Positions 1 to 8,730 are shown, counted from the first letter of the stretch. The stretch: 34,151 bases of DNA from Oligoflexia bacterium (GCA_023954355.1 JAMLID010000032.1:1-34151); one strand, 5' to 3'. Made by a program: numbers and translations. The notes: a model not told the origin generated them from the letters alone.

Positions 1-267
1 GAGAGATTCTAATGAGCACCTAAAAAAATTAGCAATTAATTTTTTATAGAAACTTACGAATTAATTTTTCTTAACCAATTATCGTCACATCAAATACTTA
101 AGAAAAACTAACTACAAGAAAAAATTTATTTCTTTTACCTATCGAATCAATTAAAAAGAATTAGTTACTTAGCGATTTTCTACACGTTTTATTTTTACAA
201 AAAATCTTATATATAAATTAAGAATAAAAAATTATTCAATGCAGCTACTGCATTACTCCAAATTCTC
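1..267. other. AT-rich intergenic stretch, no gene seen
   Basis: The stretch is very AT-rich, with stop codons in all frames and no credible ORF. An 11-base direct repeat (AATTAATTTTT) occurs near 35 and near 59. Its right end holds the hairpin that probably terminates the minus-strand gene starting at 1710. Bases 1-12 could be the last codons of a gene lying to the left, but this cannot be judged. Confidence 0.5.
238..254 (-). terminator. Probable intrinsic terminator after the peptide-binding protein gene
   Basis: A perfect 7-bp inverted repeat (AATGCAG / CTGCATT) with a 3-base loop lies 13 bases beyond the stop codon at 268. On the minus strand it is followed after a few bases by a T-rich run, as expected for a rho-independent terminator. 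Confidence 0.6.
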
Positions 268-1710
268 TCAATTCATCCCCTCAATAAAAAATTGCCCCAA
301 GGGATTAATAAAAAAACTTTTCCATTTTTTACTCACTAGCACAACAATGTCTTTTGAATAGAGCGGTATGATATATCCATCTGATAACAAAATATCTTCC
401 GCTGTTTGAAAGTTTTCTTTATATACAGCCTCATCATAAGATGCAGAAGTCCAACCCGTCCAATTGGCAGATGAGTTCTTAAAAAACTCTTGATAATACG
501 CTCGTGGATGTCCATAAGGTGCCGTTACTCCTCCGAAAAAAATAGCCCCAGGCTTAGCATAGATTTCTTTCCAGTAAACTTTTTCTTCAACGACCTCTAT
601 AGGGATACGAATACCAAGATTTTTTTCCCACTGTCCCTGTGCCCACTCTGCCAAAAGCTTATGCGCTGGTTTTGCATATGTTCTTAGTTTAAGATCCATT
701 TTTTCTTTTTTTGCTGCTTCTTTTAATATTTTTTTAGCTTCTTCTAAATTAGCTTTCTGCCTTTGATTTTTAATACTAGAGAGCATTTCTTTTGCTAACC
801 AAGTAGAAGTGCCTCTACTTTCTTTGCCTAAAATTTTTTGTATCTGCTTTCTGTCCAAAGCATCAGATAAAGCATGGCGAATATTTTTATCTTTTAATAA
901 ATCAGAATACTCCTGATTCAAACCAAAGTAATAAGAAGTAAACGATGGAAAAGTTTTAAATGTTGGAGATTTTTCAAGCTTAGCACTACGAGACAAAGGA
1001 GATAAACCCTTCATCCAATCAATTCTACCCTGATCAAACATCGTTTTAGCGGTACTCTCTTCGGGAACAAATACAAATTCTACTGAGTTAAATTTATAAT
1101 TTTTTCGTGGATAAGAGAGATTTTTTTCTAAAAGTACTTTCTTATTTAAGTCCCATTCTTTTACTTTATAAGGGCCATTCACCACCAAATCTTTGCCTGA
1201 CTGAAAATACTTTTTATCTTTTGCAATCAAGTCTTGGCGAATCGGAAGAAATACGTAATGAGACAATATGGCCAACCCCTCGGGAGTTGATCGTTCGAAC
1301 CGAACAATCAACTCTCTACATGATCTAGGAAACATATCTTTTATAGCATTAGCAAAATGTGCATATGGAGAAGCAAATTCCTTTGAGCGTAATCTTTTCC
1401 ATGATTCAACAAAATGTGAAGCACACAGAGGCATATCATCACTCCACCTTCTGTCTTTTTTAAGATTAATATTTAACTGCGTATGATCATCATTCCAAGT
1501 ATATGAACCTACTGCAGCTGGCTTAGGAGATCCATTTTCGTCACCCTGGAAAAGCCCCTCCATGATCTGATAAACAATTTCTTCATTAATCTCACCATAA
1601 TTCCAATCTAGGGTTCCTAAATCTTCTTCTAATCTTAAAGTAAGATCAGCATTAGCAAACGAAAAAGAGTGAACGAATAGAGACAGAACGATTGAATAAA
1701 AAAGAATCAT
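268..1710 (-). CDS. Periplasmic peptide/oligopeptide-binding protein, OppA-like (SBP family 5)
   Basis: This 480-residue protein should bind peptides or another small ligand in the periplasm for an ABC importer. It has a hydrophobic N-terminal signal (about residues 1-20, cleavage likely near SFANA). It follows the family-5 plan: an early segment about one main state and its yield ('EEDLGTLDWNYG'), a 'GLFQGDENGSPKPAAVGSYTW' type segment, and a later region of 'IRHALSDALDRKQI' type. There is no lipobox cysteine, unlike the second OppA-like protein at 11411. The ATG at 1710 has no clear ribosome binding site, but no other start codon lies in frame upstream. No permease or ATPase gene is nearby, so it is an orphan binding protein. 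It lies 75 bases downstream of the RelA-like gene and may be co-transcribed. The ligand is unknown. Family call is confident. Confidence 0.82.
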   Translation of the reverse strand: MILFYSIVLSLFVHSFSFANADLTLRLEEDLGTLDWNYGEINEEIVYQIMEGLFQGDENGSPKPAAVGSYTWNDDHTQLNINLKKDRRWSDDMPLCASHFVESWKRLRSKEFASPYAHFANAIKDMFPRSCRELIVRFERSTPEGLAILSHYVFLPIRQDLIAKDKKYFQSGKDLVVNGPYKVKEWDLNKKVLLEKNLSYPRKNYKFNSVEFVFVPEESTAKTMFDQGRIDWMKGLSPLSRSAKLEKSPTFKTFPSFTSYYFGLNQEYSDLLKDKNIRHALSDALDRKQIQKILGKESRGTSTWLAKEMLSSIKNQRQKANLEEAKKILKEAAKKEKMDLKLRTYAKPAHKLLAEWAQGQWEKNLGIRIPIEVVEEKVYWKEIYAKPGAIFFGGVTAPYGHPRAYYQEFFKNSSANWTGWTSASYDEAVYKENFQTAEDILLSDGYIIPLYSKDIVVLVSKKWKSFFINPLGQFFIEGMN

Positions 1711-1785
1711 GGCAATAATGCTAGCAGAACTTGTGGTAAGTAAAAGCCGGTAAAAAAATAAAATTTGCGTCGTGATTTATAGAGC

Positions 1786-3060
1786 CTATTTATGAAGAGG
1801 CCCTAGTACACGCTTCATGGCCACTTTAGTTTGCGCCGCTTTATATTGTGCGTGAGACGCTGCGCCAGTCTCAGCTTCTTCAAAATCGGTTTTTTCTAAA
1901 ATTTGCACTTCAAATGGATAAAAGAATTTTTGCTCTTTAGTCAGGTATGAAATATCGAGATTATCAACCAACTTACGCACTTCTTCATCGTCGCTAGATT
2001 TTAATTTTTGCTTTAATGACTTTACGTCATCGTATACTGGTGAACGATATTTAATGAGCTGACGACAGGTAAACTGAATCGAATGAAAGCTATTGCTTGA
2101 AAAGGGATTAGTACCTTGCACTGCTTTACTACCTTCGTCGTAGCCTCCTCTTAGTGTTTTTTCTAAAAGTTCATCAACCCACTCACGATTATGAAACTCT
2201 CCTTTTAAAACAGATTGCTTCACCTCTCTCCAACTTCTTCTATAACGAAGTGGATCAATCAAAGAGTTTCTTGAGCGTGAGGGGCGAATATTCATCGGCA
2301 TTACAATATATCGATCACCTAAGTATTTTAATACACGGATCACATCTAGCCGACTGTTCGTTATAAATCGAACACCAATTTGATCAAATACATCTTCAGC
2401 AAGGTTTTCTTTTTTATGCAAAATTTTAAGCACAGTAGAGTCTCTTGCTTTTCTTGGCTTTGTTTGAAATTTGTCTAACAAAACAGCATCAGGAGAACTG
2501 GGGTTTCCCAAATAAACGCTATCATTTGCAGAATGTATTTCTCTATAGAAGCGATCAAAAATTTGTTTTTGTATTTCAGAAAAATAGGAGTGACGAATAT
2601 CTTTATCTAAGTGCGAAATTGCGTGCATAACTCGCAAGACAGAACATGCCCATCTATTTTTCTCTAACTGTTCTATTGATCTATCCGATGCCCAGACAAA
2701 GAGAGTTCTAATGTCGATTAGTTCTAAAAACGCTTTCGGAATTTCTAAATCGGCACCATCAGGATTTTCTGGTTTCAAAAAATATTTTCGTATGAATCGT
2801 AAAGATTCATGATAGTTACCTAAAAGTTCGGCAGCTTCCACAGGATTTTCTAAATCATACCCGTAGCGAAGCAAAAACTCTGTTGCCAAATCAAGATTTG
2901 CTATAGGTAGCGAATGCCACGAATCAATTACACTAGTTCCACGCAACATTAAGTTCATCACATCGCGATTCAATCGTAGTGAATCGATATACGACATTAA
3001 TGTTTGGTGCCCTTCATGATTATGCGCCAAGTCTACCCCCCACCTAGACTCTACACTCAT
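1786..3060 (-). CDS. Divergent RelA/SpoT-fold protein (TIGR04552-like), activity uncertain
   Basis: The protein has 424 residues from the ATG at 3060; a GTG two codons upstream gives 426, and the numbering here uses 426. The C-terminal half reads as a remote RelA/SpoT synthetase domain. 'FDQIGVRFIT' (228-236) matches the motif with the metal-binding Asp. 'FHSIQFT' (327-333) sits where Y-x-S-x-H is normal. 'FEVQIL' (385-390) sits where E-[VI]-Q-I-R is normal, and 'AETGAASHAQYK' (398-409) matches the AE-G-AAHW-YK segment. The Asp (D228) and Glu (E386) are kept, but the Tyr is Phe, the His is Gln and the motif Arg is Leu. It could be an inactive binder or an enzyme with another substrate. The N-terminal ~200 residues are helical, without the HD hydrolase motif. 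The family name is from memory. It is divergent from pgpA across 84 bases. Confidence 0.7.
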   Translation of the reverse strand: MSVESRWGVDLAHNHEGHQTLMSYIDSLRLNRDVMNLMLRGTSVIDSWHSLPIANLDLATEFLLRYGYDLENPVEAAELLGNYHESLRFIRKYFLKPENPDGADLEIPKAFLELIDIRTLFVWASDRSIEQLEKNRWACSVLRVMHAISHLDKDIRHSYFSEIQKQIFDRFYREIHSANDSVYLGNPSSPDAVLLDKFQTKPRKARDSTVLKILHKKENLAEDVFDQIGVRFITNSRLDVIRVLKYLGDRYIVMPMNIRPSRSRNSLIDPLRYRRSWREVKQSVLKGEFHNREWVDELLEKTLRGGYDEGSKAVQGTNPFSSNSFHSIQFTCRQLIKYRSPVYDDVKSLKQKLKSSDDEEVRKLVDNLDISYLTKEQKFFYPFEVQILEKTDFEEAETGAASHAQYKAAQTKVAMKRVLGPLHK

Positions 3061-3118
3061 ACGCACAATTCATCAAATTGCGATTCGATTGTATTCAACC
3101 GTAGTTCGATCGACAGAT

Positions 3119-3130
3119 TTACTATAGTAA
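3119..3130. promoter_or_regulatory. Perfect palindrome TTACTATAGTAA in a divergent promoter region
   Basis: A 12-bp perfect palindrome lies between the RelA-like gene (minus) and pgpA (plus), 14 bases before the pgpA start. It could be an operator or overlap a -10 element. It resembles the LexA site I recall for Bdellovibrio (TTAC-N3-GTAA), but the gap here is four bases, so that identity is doubtful. Confidence 0.35.
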
Positions 3131-3144
3131 GGTAGCTTAATTTA

Positions 3145-3630
3145 ATGCTAAGAAAATGTTCAGCTTTTTTGGGCGATGCAATAGCTACCTTTTTTTATGT
3201 GGGTAAAATACCATTTGCTCCCGGAACTTTTGGTTCTTTAGCTGCTCTTCCCTTTAGTTACTATCTATGGAAGTTACCTTCTAGTTGGGCAACAATACTA
3301 TGTGTTGCACTATTTTTTATAGGCGTTTGGGCAGCTCAGCAAGTAATTGATAAAACCAAAACAGAAGACCACTCTTCAATTGTAATGGATGAAGTGATCG
3401 GAATTTTTATTGTCACTTCTCTTGCTACACATTGGTGGGATTATGTTATTGCCTTCATCCTTTTTCGTATTTTTGATATCTGGAAGCCTTGGCCAATAAG
3501 GTGGATAGACAAAAGATGGAAAGGTGGACTTGGAGCTATGATGGATGATGTGTTTGCCGCAGCTTATGCCTTTTTGATTTTTTTCTTACTAAAATATTTT
3601 CAAATTTCTGATCACTACTTTTTATCTTAA
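3145..3630 (+). CDS. pgpA: Phosphatidylglycerophosphatase A
   Basis: The enzyme dephosphorylates phosphatidylglycerol phosphate to phosphatidylglycerol at the inner membrane. At 161 residues it is normal for the PgpA family. It shows the family signatures 'PFAPGTFGS' (23-31), 'VMDEVIG' (80-86) and 'FRIFDIWKPWP' (107-117), followed by a Gly-rich segment and the Asp pair D134-D135. Hydrophobic stretches around 35-60, 85-110 and 135-155 fit an integral membrane protein. The ATG at 3145 has only a weak ribosome binding site. It is followed on the same strand by cinA and recA. The 170-base gap to cinA suggests that cinA has its own promoter. The role is confidently assigned from the motifs. Confidence 0.93.
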   Translation: MLRKCSAFLGDAIATFFYVGKIPFAPGTFGSLAALPFSYYLWKLPSSWATILCVALFFIGVWAAQQVIDKTKTEDHSSIVMDEVIGIFIVTSLATHWWDYVIAFILFRIFDIWKPWPIRWIDKRWKGGLGAMMDDVFAAAYAFLIFFLLKYFQISDHYFLS

Positions 3631-3800
3631 TAGGGATCACTATTCCTCCTCTTCGCGCCTTGTCAGCTATTTTTTAAAGGCAACTCGCTACGATTCTAAT
3701 TATTGAAAACACGTTCTAGATATAGCTTATGATCCGACGATCTGGACTTTTTTACGACCCTAGGAATATATTGATCTTCATAAAATCAACCTGAGGTTAA

Positions 3801-5111
3801 ATGAATAAAAAAGGACTTATTCTCATCTCTATTGGAGATGAGCTTCTTGACGGAAGAACACAAAACACCAATGCTAGCTGGATAGCTGAACAATCAAGAG
3901 AATCTGGAGTATCTGTAACAGAAATACGAACGGTCTCTGATAAAGAAACAGAAATCATCCAAGCATTAAAAGATGCAGAAAAAAAAGCAACTCTCGTGAT
4001 TTGCACCGGCGGGCTCGGACCAACCAATGATGACCGTACTATATTTGCCGCAAGTAAATTTTTACGAAAACCACTTATACAAACCAAATCATCATTACTT
4101 CATATTCAAAAAAGATATGCTGCTAGGTCTCTACCGCTTACTGAAGCTAGGCTCCGTCTAGCACTCATCCCAAAGTTTTCTAAAGTTATTGATAATCCAA
4201 CCGGTACGGCACCGGGAGTTCTAGCAAAAAAAGCTAAGTGTACTTTTGTCTTTTTACCTGGCCCTCCTAACGAGTGCCGTCCCATGTTTACAAATGCTCT
4301 TTTGCCGTTATTGAAAAAATGGAGTAAAAAAAATGCCCTTCAAGAAAGAAAAATTTGGCGAACCTTTGGCTTAGGAGAAAGCAGCGTTTACCAACTAGTT
4401 TCTTCTCTTGTTTTGCCACTAGAAAAAAAATATCCTCAAACATTTCGTTTTGGTGTGCATATTCACTTTCCCTATATCGATCTGACATGTGAAATCTGGA
4501 ACAAAGAAAAGAGAAAAAAACCAAGCCAAAAAGAACTTCAATCGTTTTACTCTGCGGTAGACTTAGCCGTAATTGAAATTTGCTTTGCTAAAGAACGAAT
4601 ATCCTTAGCCGAAGCTGTTTCTTATTTACTTCATAAATACAAATTACGTATTGCACTAGCCGAAAGCTGCACTGGTGGCCTCCTGGGAAAAATGCTCACA
4701 GATCTTTCCGGTGCCTCAGCTTTCTTAGAAGGTGGCATCATTTGTTATGACAATAAGGTAAAAGAAAAAATCTTGCGCGTATCTTCAAAAACATTAGAGC
4801 AATATGGCGCTGTATCAAAGCAATGCGTTGAAGAAATGGCAAAAAATGCTCGTGAACTATTTTCTGTAGACTATGCGCTTGCTGTTTCAGGAATTTCAGG
4901 CCCAACTGGAGCAACAAAAGAAAAACCTATAGGCACGACTCACGTGGCAATTGCCGGCAATGCTCGATTGAATACCGTTCATCAAGTTTTACTTTCTGGT
5001 TCTGGAACAAGGGATCAAAATAGAATCCTTGCAGCGCATCTTGCATTAAACGCACTGCGCGCTGAAATTCTCAGTTTTCACGGTAACAGGTTTCCGTTAA
5101 GCTCAGTGTGA
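3801..5111 (+). CDS. cinA: CinA-like protein, nicotinamide-nucleotide amidohydrolase with MoCF domain
   Basis: This 436-residue two-domain CinA acts on pyridine-nucleotide cycle by-products such as nicotinamide mononucleotide. The N-terminal MoCF (MogA/MoeA-like) domain covers about 1-175, with 'SIGDELLDGRTQNTNA' (10-25), 'TGGLGPTNDD' (69-78) and 'FLPGPPNE' (151-158). The C-terminal amidase domain covers about 265-430, with 'AESCTGG' (287-293; S289 is the likely nucleophile) and 'SGISGPTG' (363-370). A GAGG-type ribosome binding site precedes the ATG. In many bacteria cinA lies just before recA and is linked with competence, and the same order is seen here with a 246-base gap. It looks full length and intact. 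Confidence 0.93.
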   Translation: MNKKGLILISIGDELLDGRTQNTNASWIAEQSRESGVSVTEIRTVSDKETEIIQALKDAEKKATLVICTGGLGPTNDDRTIFAASKFLRKPLIQTKSSLLHIQKRYAARSLPLTEARLRLALIPKFSKVIDNPTGTAPGVLAKKAKCTFVFLPGPPNECRPMFTNALLPLLKKWSKKNALQERKIWRTFGLGESSVYQLVSSLVLPLEKKYPQTFRFGVHIHFPYIDLTCEIWNKEKRKKPSQKELQSFYSAVDLAVIEICFAKERISLAEAVSYLLHKYKLRIALAESCTGGLLGKMLTDLSGASAFLEGGIICYDNKVKEKILRVSSKTLEQYGAVSKQCVEEMAKNARELFSVDYALAVSGISGPTGATKEKPIGTTHVAIAGNARLNTVHQVLLSGSGTRDQNRILAAHLALNALRAEILSFHGNRFPLSSV

Positions 5112-5233
5112 TAGAGTAGGTTTGTTGAAAAATGAAGAGAGTATATGCATGCTCATTTCTTTTCTACAGGCTCATATGAAGTATGTTTACAAATGAGTTA
5201 AGTTCGAGTCGTGTAAGACATTTTAACCGTGAG

Positions 5234-5251
5234 CAGTACACAAAAGTACTG
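5234..5251. promoter_or_regulatory. Inverted repeat CAGTAC-N6-GTACTG upstream of recA
   Basis: Perfect 6-bp arms flank a 6-base A-rich centre, 107 bases before the recA start. The spacing suits either a dimeric regulator or an RNA hairpin. It resembles an SOS-type operator only in general form, so the function is unknown. Confidence 0.35.
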
Positions 5252-5263
5252 TGGAGCGGGAAA

Positions 5264-5311
5264 ATGGCGAAGCCAAGAAAGAAATTAACCATTTGCGAAC
5301 ATACTAGATAA
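5264..5311 (+). CDS. Possible 15-residue leader peptide or remnant upstream of recA
   Basis: An ATG with GGAG eight bases upstream opens a 15-codon frame reading MAKPRKKLTICEHTR. It is basic, with a Cys and a His near the end. From memory, the C-x-H ending resembles the start of short Cys-rich zinc-knuckle proteins in which C-x-H is followed by more Cys pairs, so it might be a truncated relic. It could also be a translated leader or chance. No other support is visible. Confidence 0.2.
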   Translation: MAKPRKKLTICEHTR

Positions 5312-5324
5312 ATATCGGATCAAC

Positions 5325-5346
5325 GGTTCTTGAGAACCCATTTTTT
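5325..5346 (+). terminator. Weak hairpin plus T-run directly before the recA ribosome binding site
   Basis: The hairpin GGTTC-TTGA-GAACC is followed, after two bases, by six T residues at 5341-5346, and then immediately by the AAGGAG ribosome binding site of recA. There is no room for a promoter between the T-run and the gene, so recA mRNA should carry this element. That suggests an attenuator rather than a simple terminator. The 5-bp stem is weak. Confidence 0.35.
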
Positions 5347-5357
5347 AAGGAGTTACT

Positions 5358-6473
5358 ATGTCGTCCCTCGAAACAACACAAAACAATAAAGCAAAAGCTC
5401 TAGATCTTGCAATTCAGTCTATTGAAAAACAATTCGGTAGAGGAAGCATTATGCGTCTAGGGACGGGGCAATCTTTACATGAAGGAATCACAGCGATTCC
5501 TACTGGGTCACTTTCTCTTGATCTAGCCTTAGGCATAGGTGGCATCCCAAAAGGAAGAATCGTAGAAGTTTATGGTCCAGAATCTTCAGGAAAAACCACT
5601 CTTGCACTCACAGCAATTGCAGAATGCCAAAAACGTGGTGGAACAGCTGCATTCGTAGATGCTGAACATGCACTCGATGTAGAGTACGCAAGAAAATTGG
5701 GTGTAGACGTAGACAATATGTTGATTTCTCAGCCTGATACAGGAGAGCAAGCACTAGAAATCACAGATATGTTAATCAAAAGCTCTGCAGTTGACATTTT
5801 AGTGATCGACTCTGTTGCGGCTCTTGTACCTCGTACAGAATTAGAAGGTGATATGGGTGATGCACAAATGGGAGCACAAGCAAGACTCATGAGCCAAGCT
5901 TTAAGAAAACTTACAGGCTCTATTAATAAATCAAAAAGCACTGTTATTTTCATTAACCAAGTTCGTATGAAAATCGGTGTGATGTTTGGTAACCCAGAAA
6001 CCACAACCGGCGGAAACGCACTAAAATTCTATGCTTCTGTGCGAATGGATGTACGTCGTATTGCAGCTATTAAGAACGGGGACGAAATGGTTGGAAACCG
6101 CACCCGTGTAAAAGTGGTGAAAAATAAAGTAGCGCCTCCTTTTAAAGAGGTCGAGTTTGATATTATGTACGGTAAAGGTATTTGCAAAGAAGGTGACCTA
6201 CTTGATCTTGCAAGTTCAATGAACATCATTGAAAAAAGTGGAACATGGTATAGTTATAATGGCGAAAGAATGGGCCAAGGAAGAGATGCTGCTAAGGAAT
6301 ACTTAAAAGCAAATCCTAAGTCTACAGCTGAAGTTCGTGAAAAGGTTCTAAAAGAAAAAGGTATTTCTTTTGCTTTAATGGCTGACACAAGCGGTTCAGA
6401 TAAAAAAGAAGCAAAAGTAGAGGCGAAAGTAGAAGTAAAAAGCGCTGCTAAACCCGGCAAAAAACTTCAGTAA
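5358..6473 (+). CDS. recA: RecA recombinase
   Basis: RecA forms filaments on single-stranded DNA, drives strand exchange and triggers LexA self-cleavage. The 371-residue protein has the Walker A motif 'GPESSGKTT' (73-81), 'FVDAEHALD' near 99-107, a Walker B-type '[10 protein letters not shown]' near 146, and the L2 region beginning near 'NPETTTGG'. The C-terminal tail from about residue 345 is rich in Lys, Glu and Ala with [14 protein letters not shown] repetition, where many RecA proteins are acidic. The start is set by AAGGAG five bases before the ATG. The long structured upstream region suggests separate regulation from cinA. It is intact and the identity is certain. Confidence 0.98.
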   Translation: MSSLETTQNNKAKALDLAIQSIEKQFGRGSIMRLGTGQSLHEGITAIPTGSLSLDLALGIGGIPKGRIVEVYGPESSGKTTLALTAIAECQKRGGTAAFVDAEHALDVEYARKLGVDVDNMLISQPDTGEQALEITDMLIKSSAVDILVIDSVAALVPRTELEGDMGDAQMGAQARLMSQALRKLTGSINKSKSTVIFINQVRMKIGVMFGNPETTTGGNALKFYASVRMDVRRIAAIKNGDEMVGNRTRVKVVKNKVAPPFKEVEFDIMYGKGICKEGDLLDLASSMNIIEKSGTWYSYNGERMGQGRDAAKEYLKANPKSTAEVREKVLKEKGISFALMADTSGSDKKEAKVEAKVEVKSAAKPGKKLQ

Positions 6474-6577
6474 ACTATTTACTTGTGCTGAATTGGCAAG
6501 AGAAACACTGCCAGAATAGTGTACATAACTTGGCTGCTCATTTTTGAAGAGCTGCTACAGAATTGTACGAAGTGTGA

Positions 6578-8602
6578 GTGTTCAATCATTGGCCTTTTTC
6601 AGCACGAACGGTTACACTTAGACCCATGGGACACTTAACCCCATGGGTATTTTTTTTACTATCAACATCAGCTTTAGCAGTTGATCCAGCTCTGGGCATC
6701 CAAGGCTCTAGCACTTATATTCCGTCCAGCGCTCAATCGAGTCCAAAAGTTCAACAATCTGGATCTACAGCCACGGCGACCTCTACAGGAACCGGCCCCA
6801 CAAGAATTGACGTACCTACCCCAGATACTATACCTGCTCCCAGCACGACAGAAAGTAAATCTCTAGGGCAATATCGCAATGCGAGAGGTGAAGTGAATAT
6901 CGGCAAAATGTTTCTCGGCCGCTACCAACAAAGCGTAGTTCGAGTAACTGCTAAAGACGCTTCTGGTAACGAACTAGCTAGAGCCATGGGTGTTGGTGTA
7001 GGCACTAACTCTCAGTTTATTGCGACTCCTCTCTCTATAGTTTTAGGAAACTCTCAACAATGGGCAGATACTATCGAAATTACCCACAATGAGGGCAATC
7101 GATATACCGCAAAAGTTGCACTCATAGATGAAGAGAGAAATATTGTATTACTTGCGCCCGAAGCTAGCCCTGCACCAATCCCCTTTGCACCATATCCCGA
7201 TGAGCGTGCTCAAATTTCTGTTTTCACAATTTCATTTGATAACGATAACGAAGGTAATATAGAGCCGAAGATTCACCGCGCTTTACTAGCAGCAGCCAAC
7301 CAAGAAACGGGGATTTTATCTGTCGCTGGAAAAACACTTAGCGATAGTCAAGCAGGCACCGCCGTAATTAATTCACAAGGCCAATTGATTGGCATGATGT
7401 TACCTCAAGGACGAGGTGTTTTATCTTCTATGATTGCTAAGCTAATTGCTAAAGCACAAAAAAATACTCCTATTGATCCTAACCGTTTAGGTGTCATCTT
7501 GGGTAGAGGTGTTTTGGTTGATGGAAAAGGGAAAAACGGCTCCTACAAAACGATTGAAGATGCCTTTGCTGCTATTAAAAAAGGCGATGCCCCAAAAACA
7601 GATGCATCACTCTATATTCCTGCTCGAGATCGCACACTCGCACCCAAAGACACAGATAAAGTTGTTATTAAAGTTCTTCCGGGAACATATAAAGTAAGTA
7701 GCCCTATTGATCTCCCCTCTAATATGTCTTTAGCTGGATCAGGGCCAGAAGAAACAACCATTATGGGCACGAACCCTAAAGTGCCAGTGGTGCTGATTAA
7801 TAAAGCAGAAAATGTGATGTTATCAGGCTTCAGAATTTCTCCTGCAGCTTTACAAGAAATAAAAGCCCCTGCTCTAACCATTTCTGAATCGACTAATGTA
7901 ACCGTTTTAGGGAACGTACTAGAAGCTAAGGGTGGTGTCGCTGCTTGGACCCATAAATCGAATAATGTTGGCATGTATGGCAATATTTTTATTAGTGGAA
8001 AAGTGCGTGGACTCTCTTGCGATACAACAGACATCAATATTGAAGCCAATGGATTTCTTGGGGATTGGCCCATTTCTTTATCTATAGATGACAGATGCTC
8101 TGCAAATATCCGTAGGAATTTATTTTTTGAAAATAAAAGCTCTATAGCTATCGCCTCTAACGCCTCTAGAGCATCTGTACTTAGGAATAGTTTTATACGT
8201 AGCAGTCAAGGGGTTCGCTTCAACAGCAAAAGAACACGAAGTACGATTGCTGAAAACGTATTTTACGAAACAGAGTCTGCTCTTTACTCAACGGACTCAT
8301 TTGATAAAAACAGCATCGGCAGAAATGCTGTATGGAAGTCAAAATATGTTGCGAGAGGAAAAACCGTCGTTGGAGCAGAGCTAGTAAGAACAGAACCAAA
8401 GTTTGATGGACCTGAATATTTCGATTTTAGGATCGCTGCCTCCCAATCGCAGCTAAGGGTGACTCGACCATCAGAGTCTTACAGCTATGGGGCTTTTGAT
8501 CGAGCCGATCTTTTAGGTCCCTATACGCAGCAATTTTTACGTTCCTTAGCTGCAGCTACGGGAGAATCAGATATTGCCGAATTCTGGGGTCTTGTACTTT
8601 AA
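6578..8602 (+). CDS. Secreted protein: inactive trypsin-like domain plus right-handed beta-helix
   Basis: The GTG start gives 674 residues; an ATG at 6626 gives 658 and a tidier signal peptide. Neither has a clear ribosome binding site. Order: signal peptide (to about residue 35), Ser/Thr/Pro-rich linker (40-95), a trypsin/HtrA-like domain (about 115-295), then a right-handed parallel beta-helix of the pectate-lyase type (about 305-640), opened by 'GRGVLVDGKGKNGSYKTI' and 'VLPGTYKV'. In the protease-like part the catalytic His region reads 'IATPLSIV', the Asp position is Asn188 ('EERNIVLL'), and the Ser region reads 'DSQAGTAV', with Gln258 where Ser is expected. It therefore looks enzymatically dead. 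The beta-helix suggests binding of, or action on, a polysaccharide. It lies between recA and alaS with no operon partner. The function is unknown. Confidence 0.7.
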   Translation: MFNHWPFSARTVTLRPMGHLTPWVFFLLSTSALAVDPALGIQGSSTYIPSSAQSSPKVQQSGSTATATSTGTGPTRIDVPTPDTIPAPSTTESKSLGQYRNARGEVNIGKMFLGRYQQSVVRVTAKDASGNELARAMGVGVGTNSQFIATPLSIVLGNSQQWADTIEITHNEGNRYTAKVALIDEERNIVLLAPEASPAPIPFAPYPDERAQISVFTISFDNDNEGNIEPKIHRALLAAANQETGILSVAGKTLSDSQAGTAVINSQGQLIGMMLPQGRGVLSSMIAKLIAKAQKNTPIDPNRLGVILGRGVLVDGKGKNGSYKTIEDAFAAIKKGDAPKTDASLYIPARDRTLAPKDTDKVVIKVLPGTYKVSSPIDLPSNMSLAGSGPEETTIMGTNPKVPVVLINKAENVMLSGFRISPAALQEIKAPALTISESTNVTVLGNVLEAKGGVAAWTHKSNNVGMYGNIFISGKVRGLSCDTTDINIEANGFLGDWPISLSIDDRCSANIRRNLFFENKSSIAIASNASRASVLRNSFIRSSQGVRFNSKRTRSTIAENVFYETESALYSTDSFDKNSIGRNAVWKSKYVARGKTVVGAELVRTEPKFDGPEYFDFRIAASQSQLRVTRPSESYSYGAFDRADLLGPYTQQFLRSLAAATGESDIAEFWGLVL

Positions 8603-8730
8603 GAGCACCTACTTTTTATTCCTAAAGCCATAGTAGAGCCATCATTGTAATCTTTGACATATGCAGCAGAACCACTGAAATGAAGCGCCCTCTCGACTAT
8701 GACTCAAGCCTACGTTACATTGAGATCATT

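Larger units (their letters stand above)
5112..5357 (+). other. recA upstream region with inverted repeats and a mini-ORF
   Basis: This 246-base leader lies between cinA and recA. It holds a 6-bp inverted repeat with a 6-base gap (CAGTAC / GTACTG, 5234-5251), a 15-codon ORF starting at 5264, and a short hairpin plus T-run next to the recA ribosome binding site. I found no TTAC-N3-GTAA LexA-type box and no convincing -35/-10 pair. Confidence 0.5.

Noticed and set aside
1..12. GAGAGATTCTAA as the last codons of an upstream plus-strand gene
   Set aside because: Three codons give no evidence of coding.
7612..8073. 153-codon minus-strand frame inside the beta-helix protein gene
   Set aside because: It lies wholly antisense to a gene with clear domain structure and has no recognisable motif or ribosome binding site.
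8654..8682. TTGACA as the alaS promoter
   Set aside because: The -35 is perfect, but no acceptable -10 lies 16-18 bases downstream.
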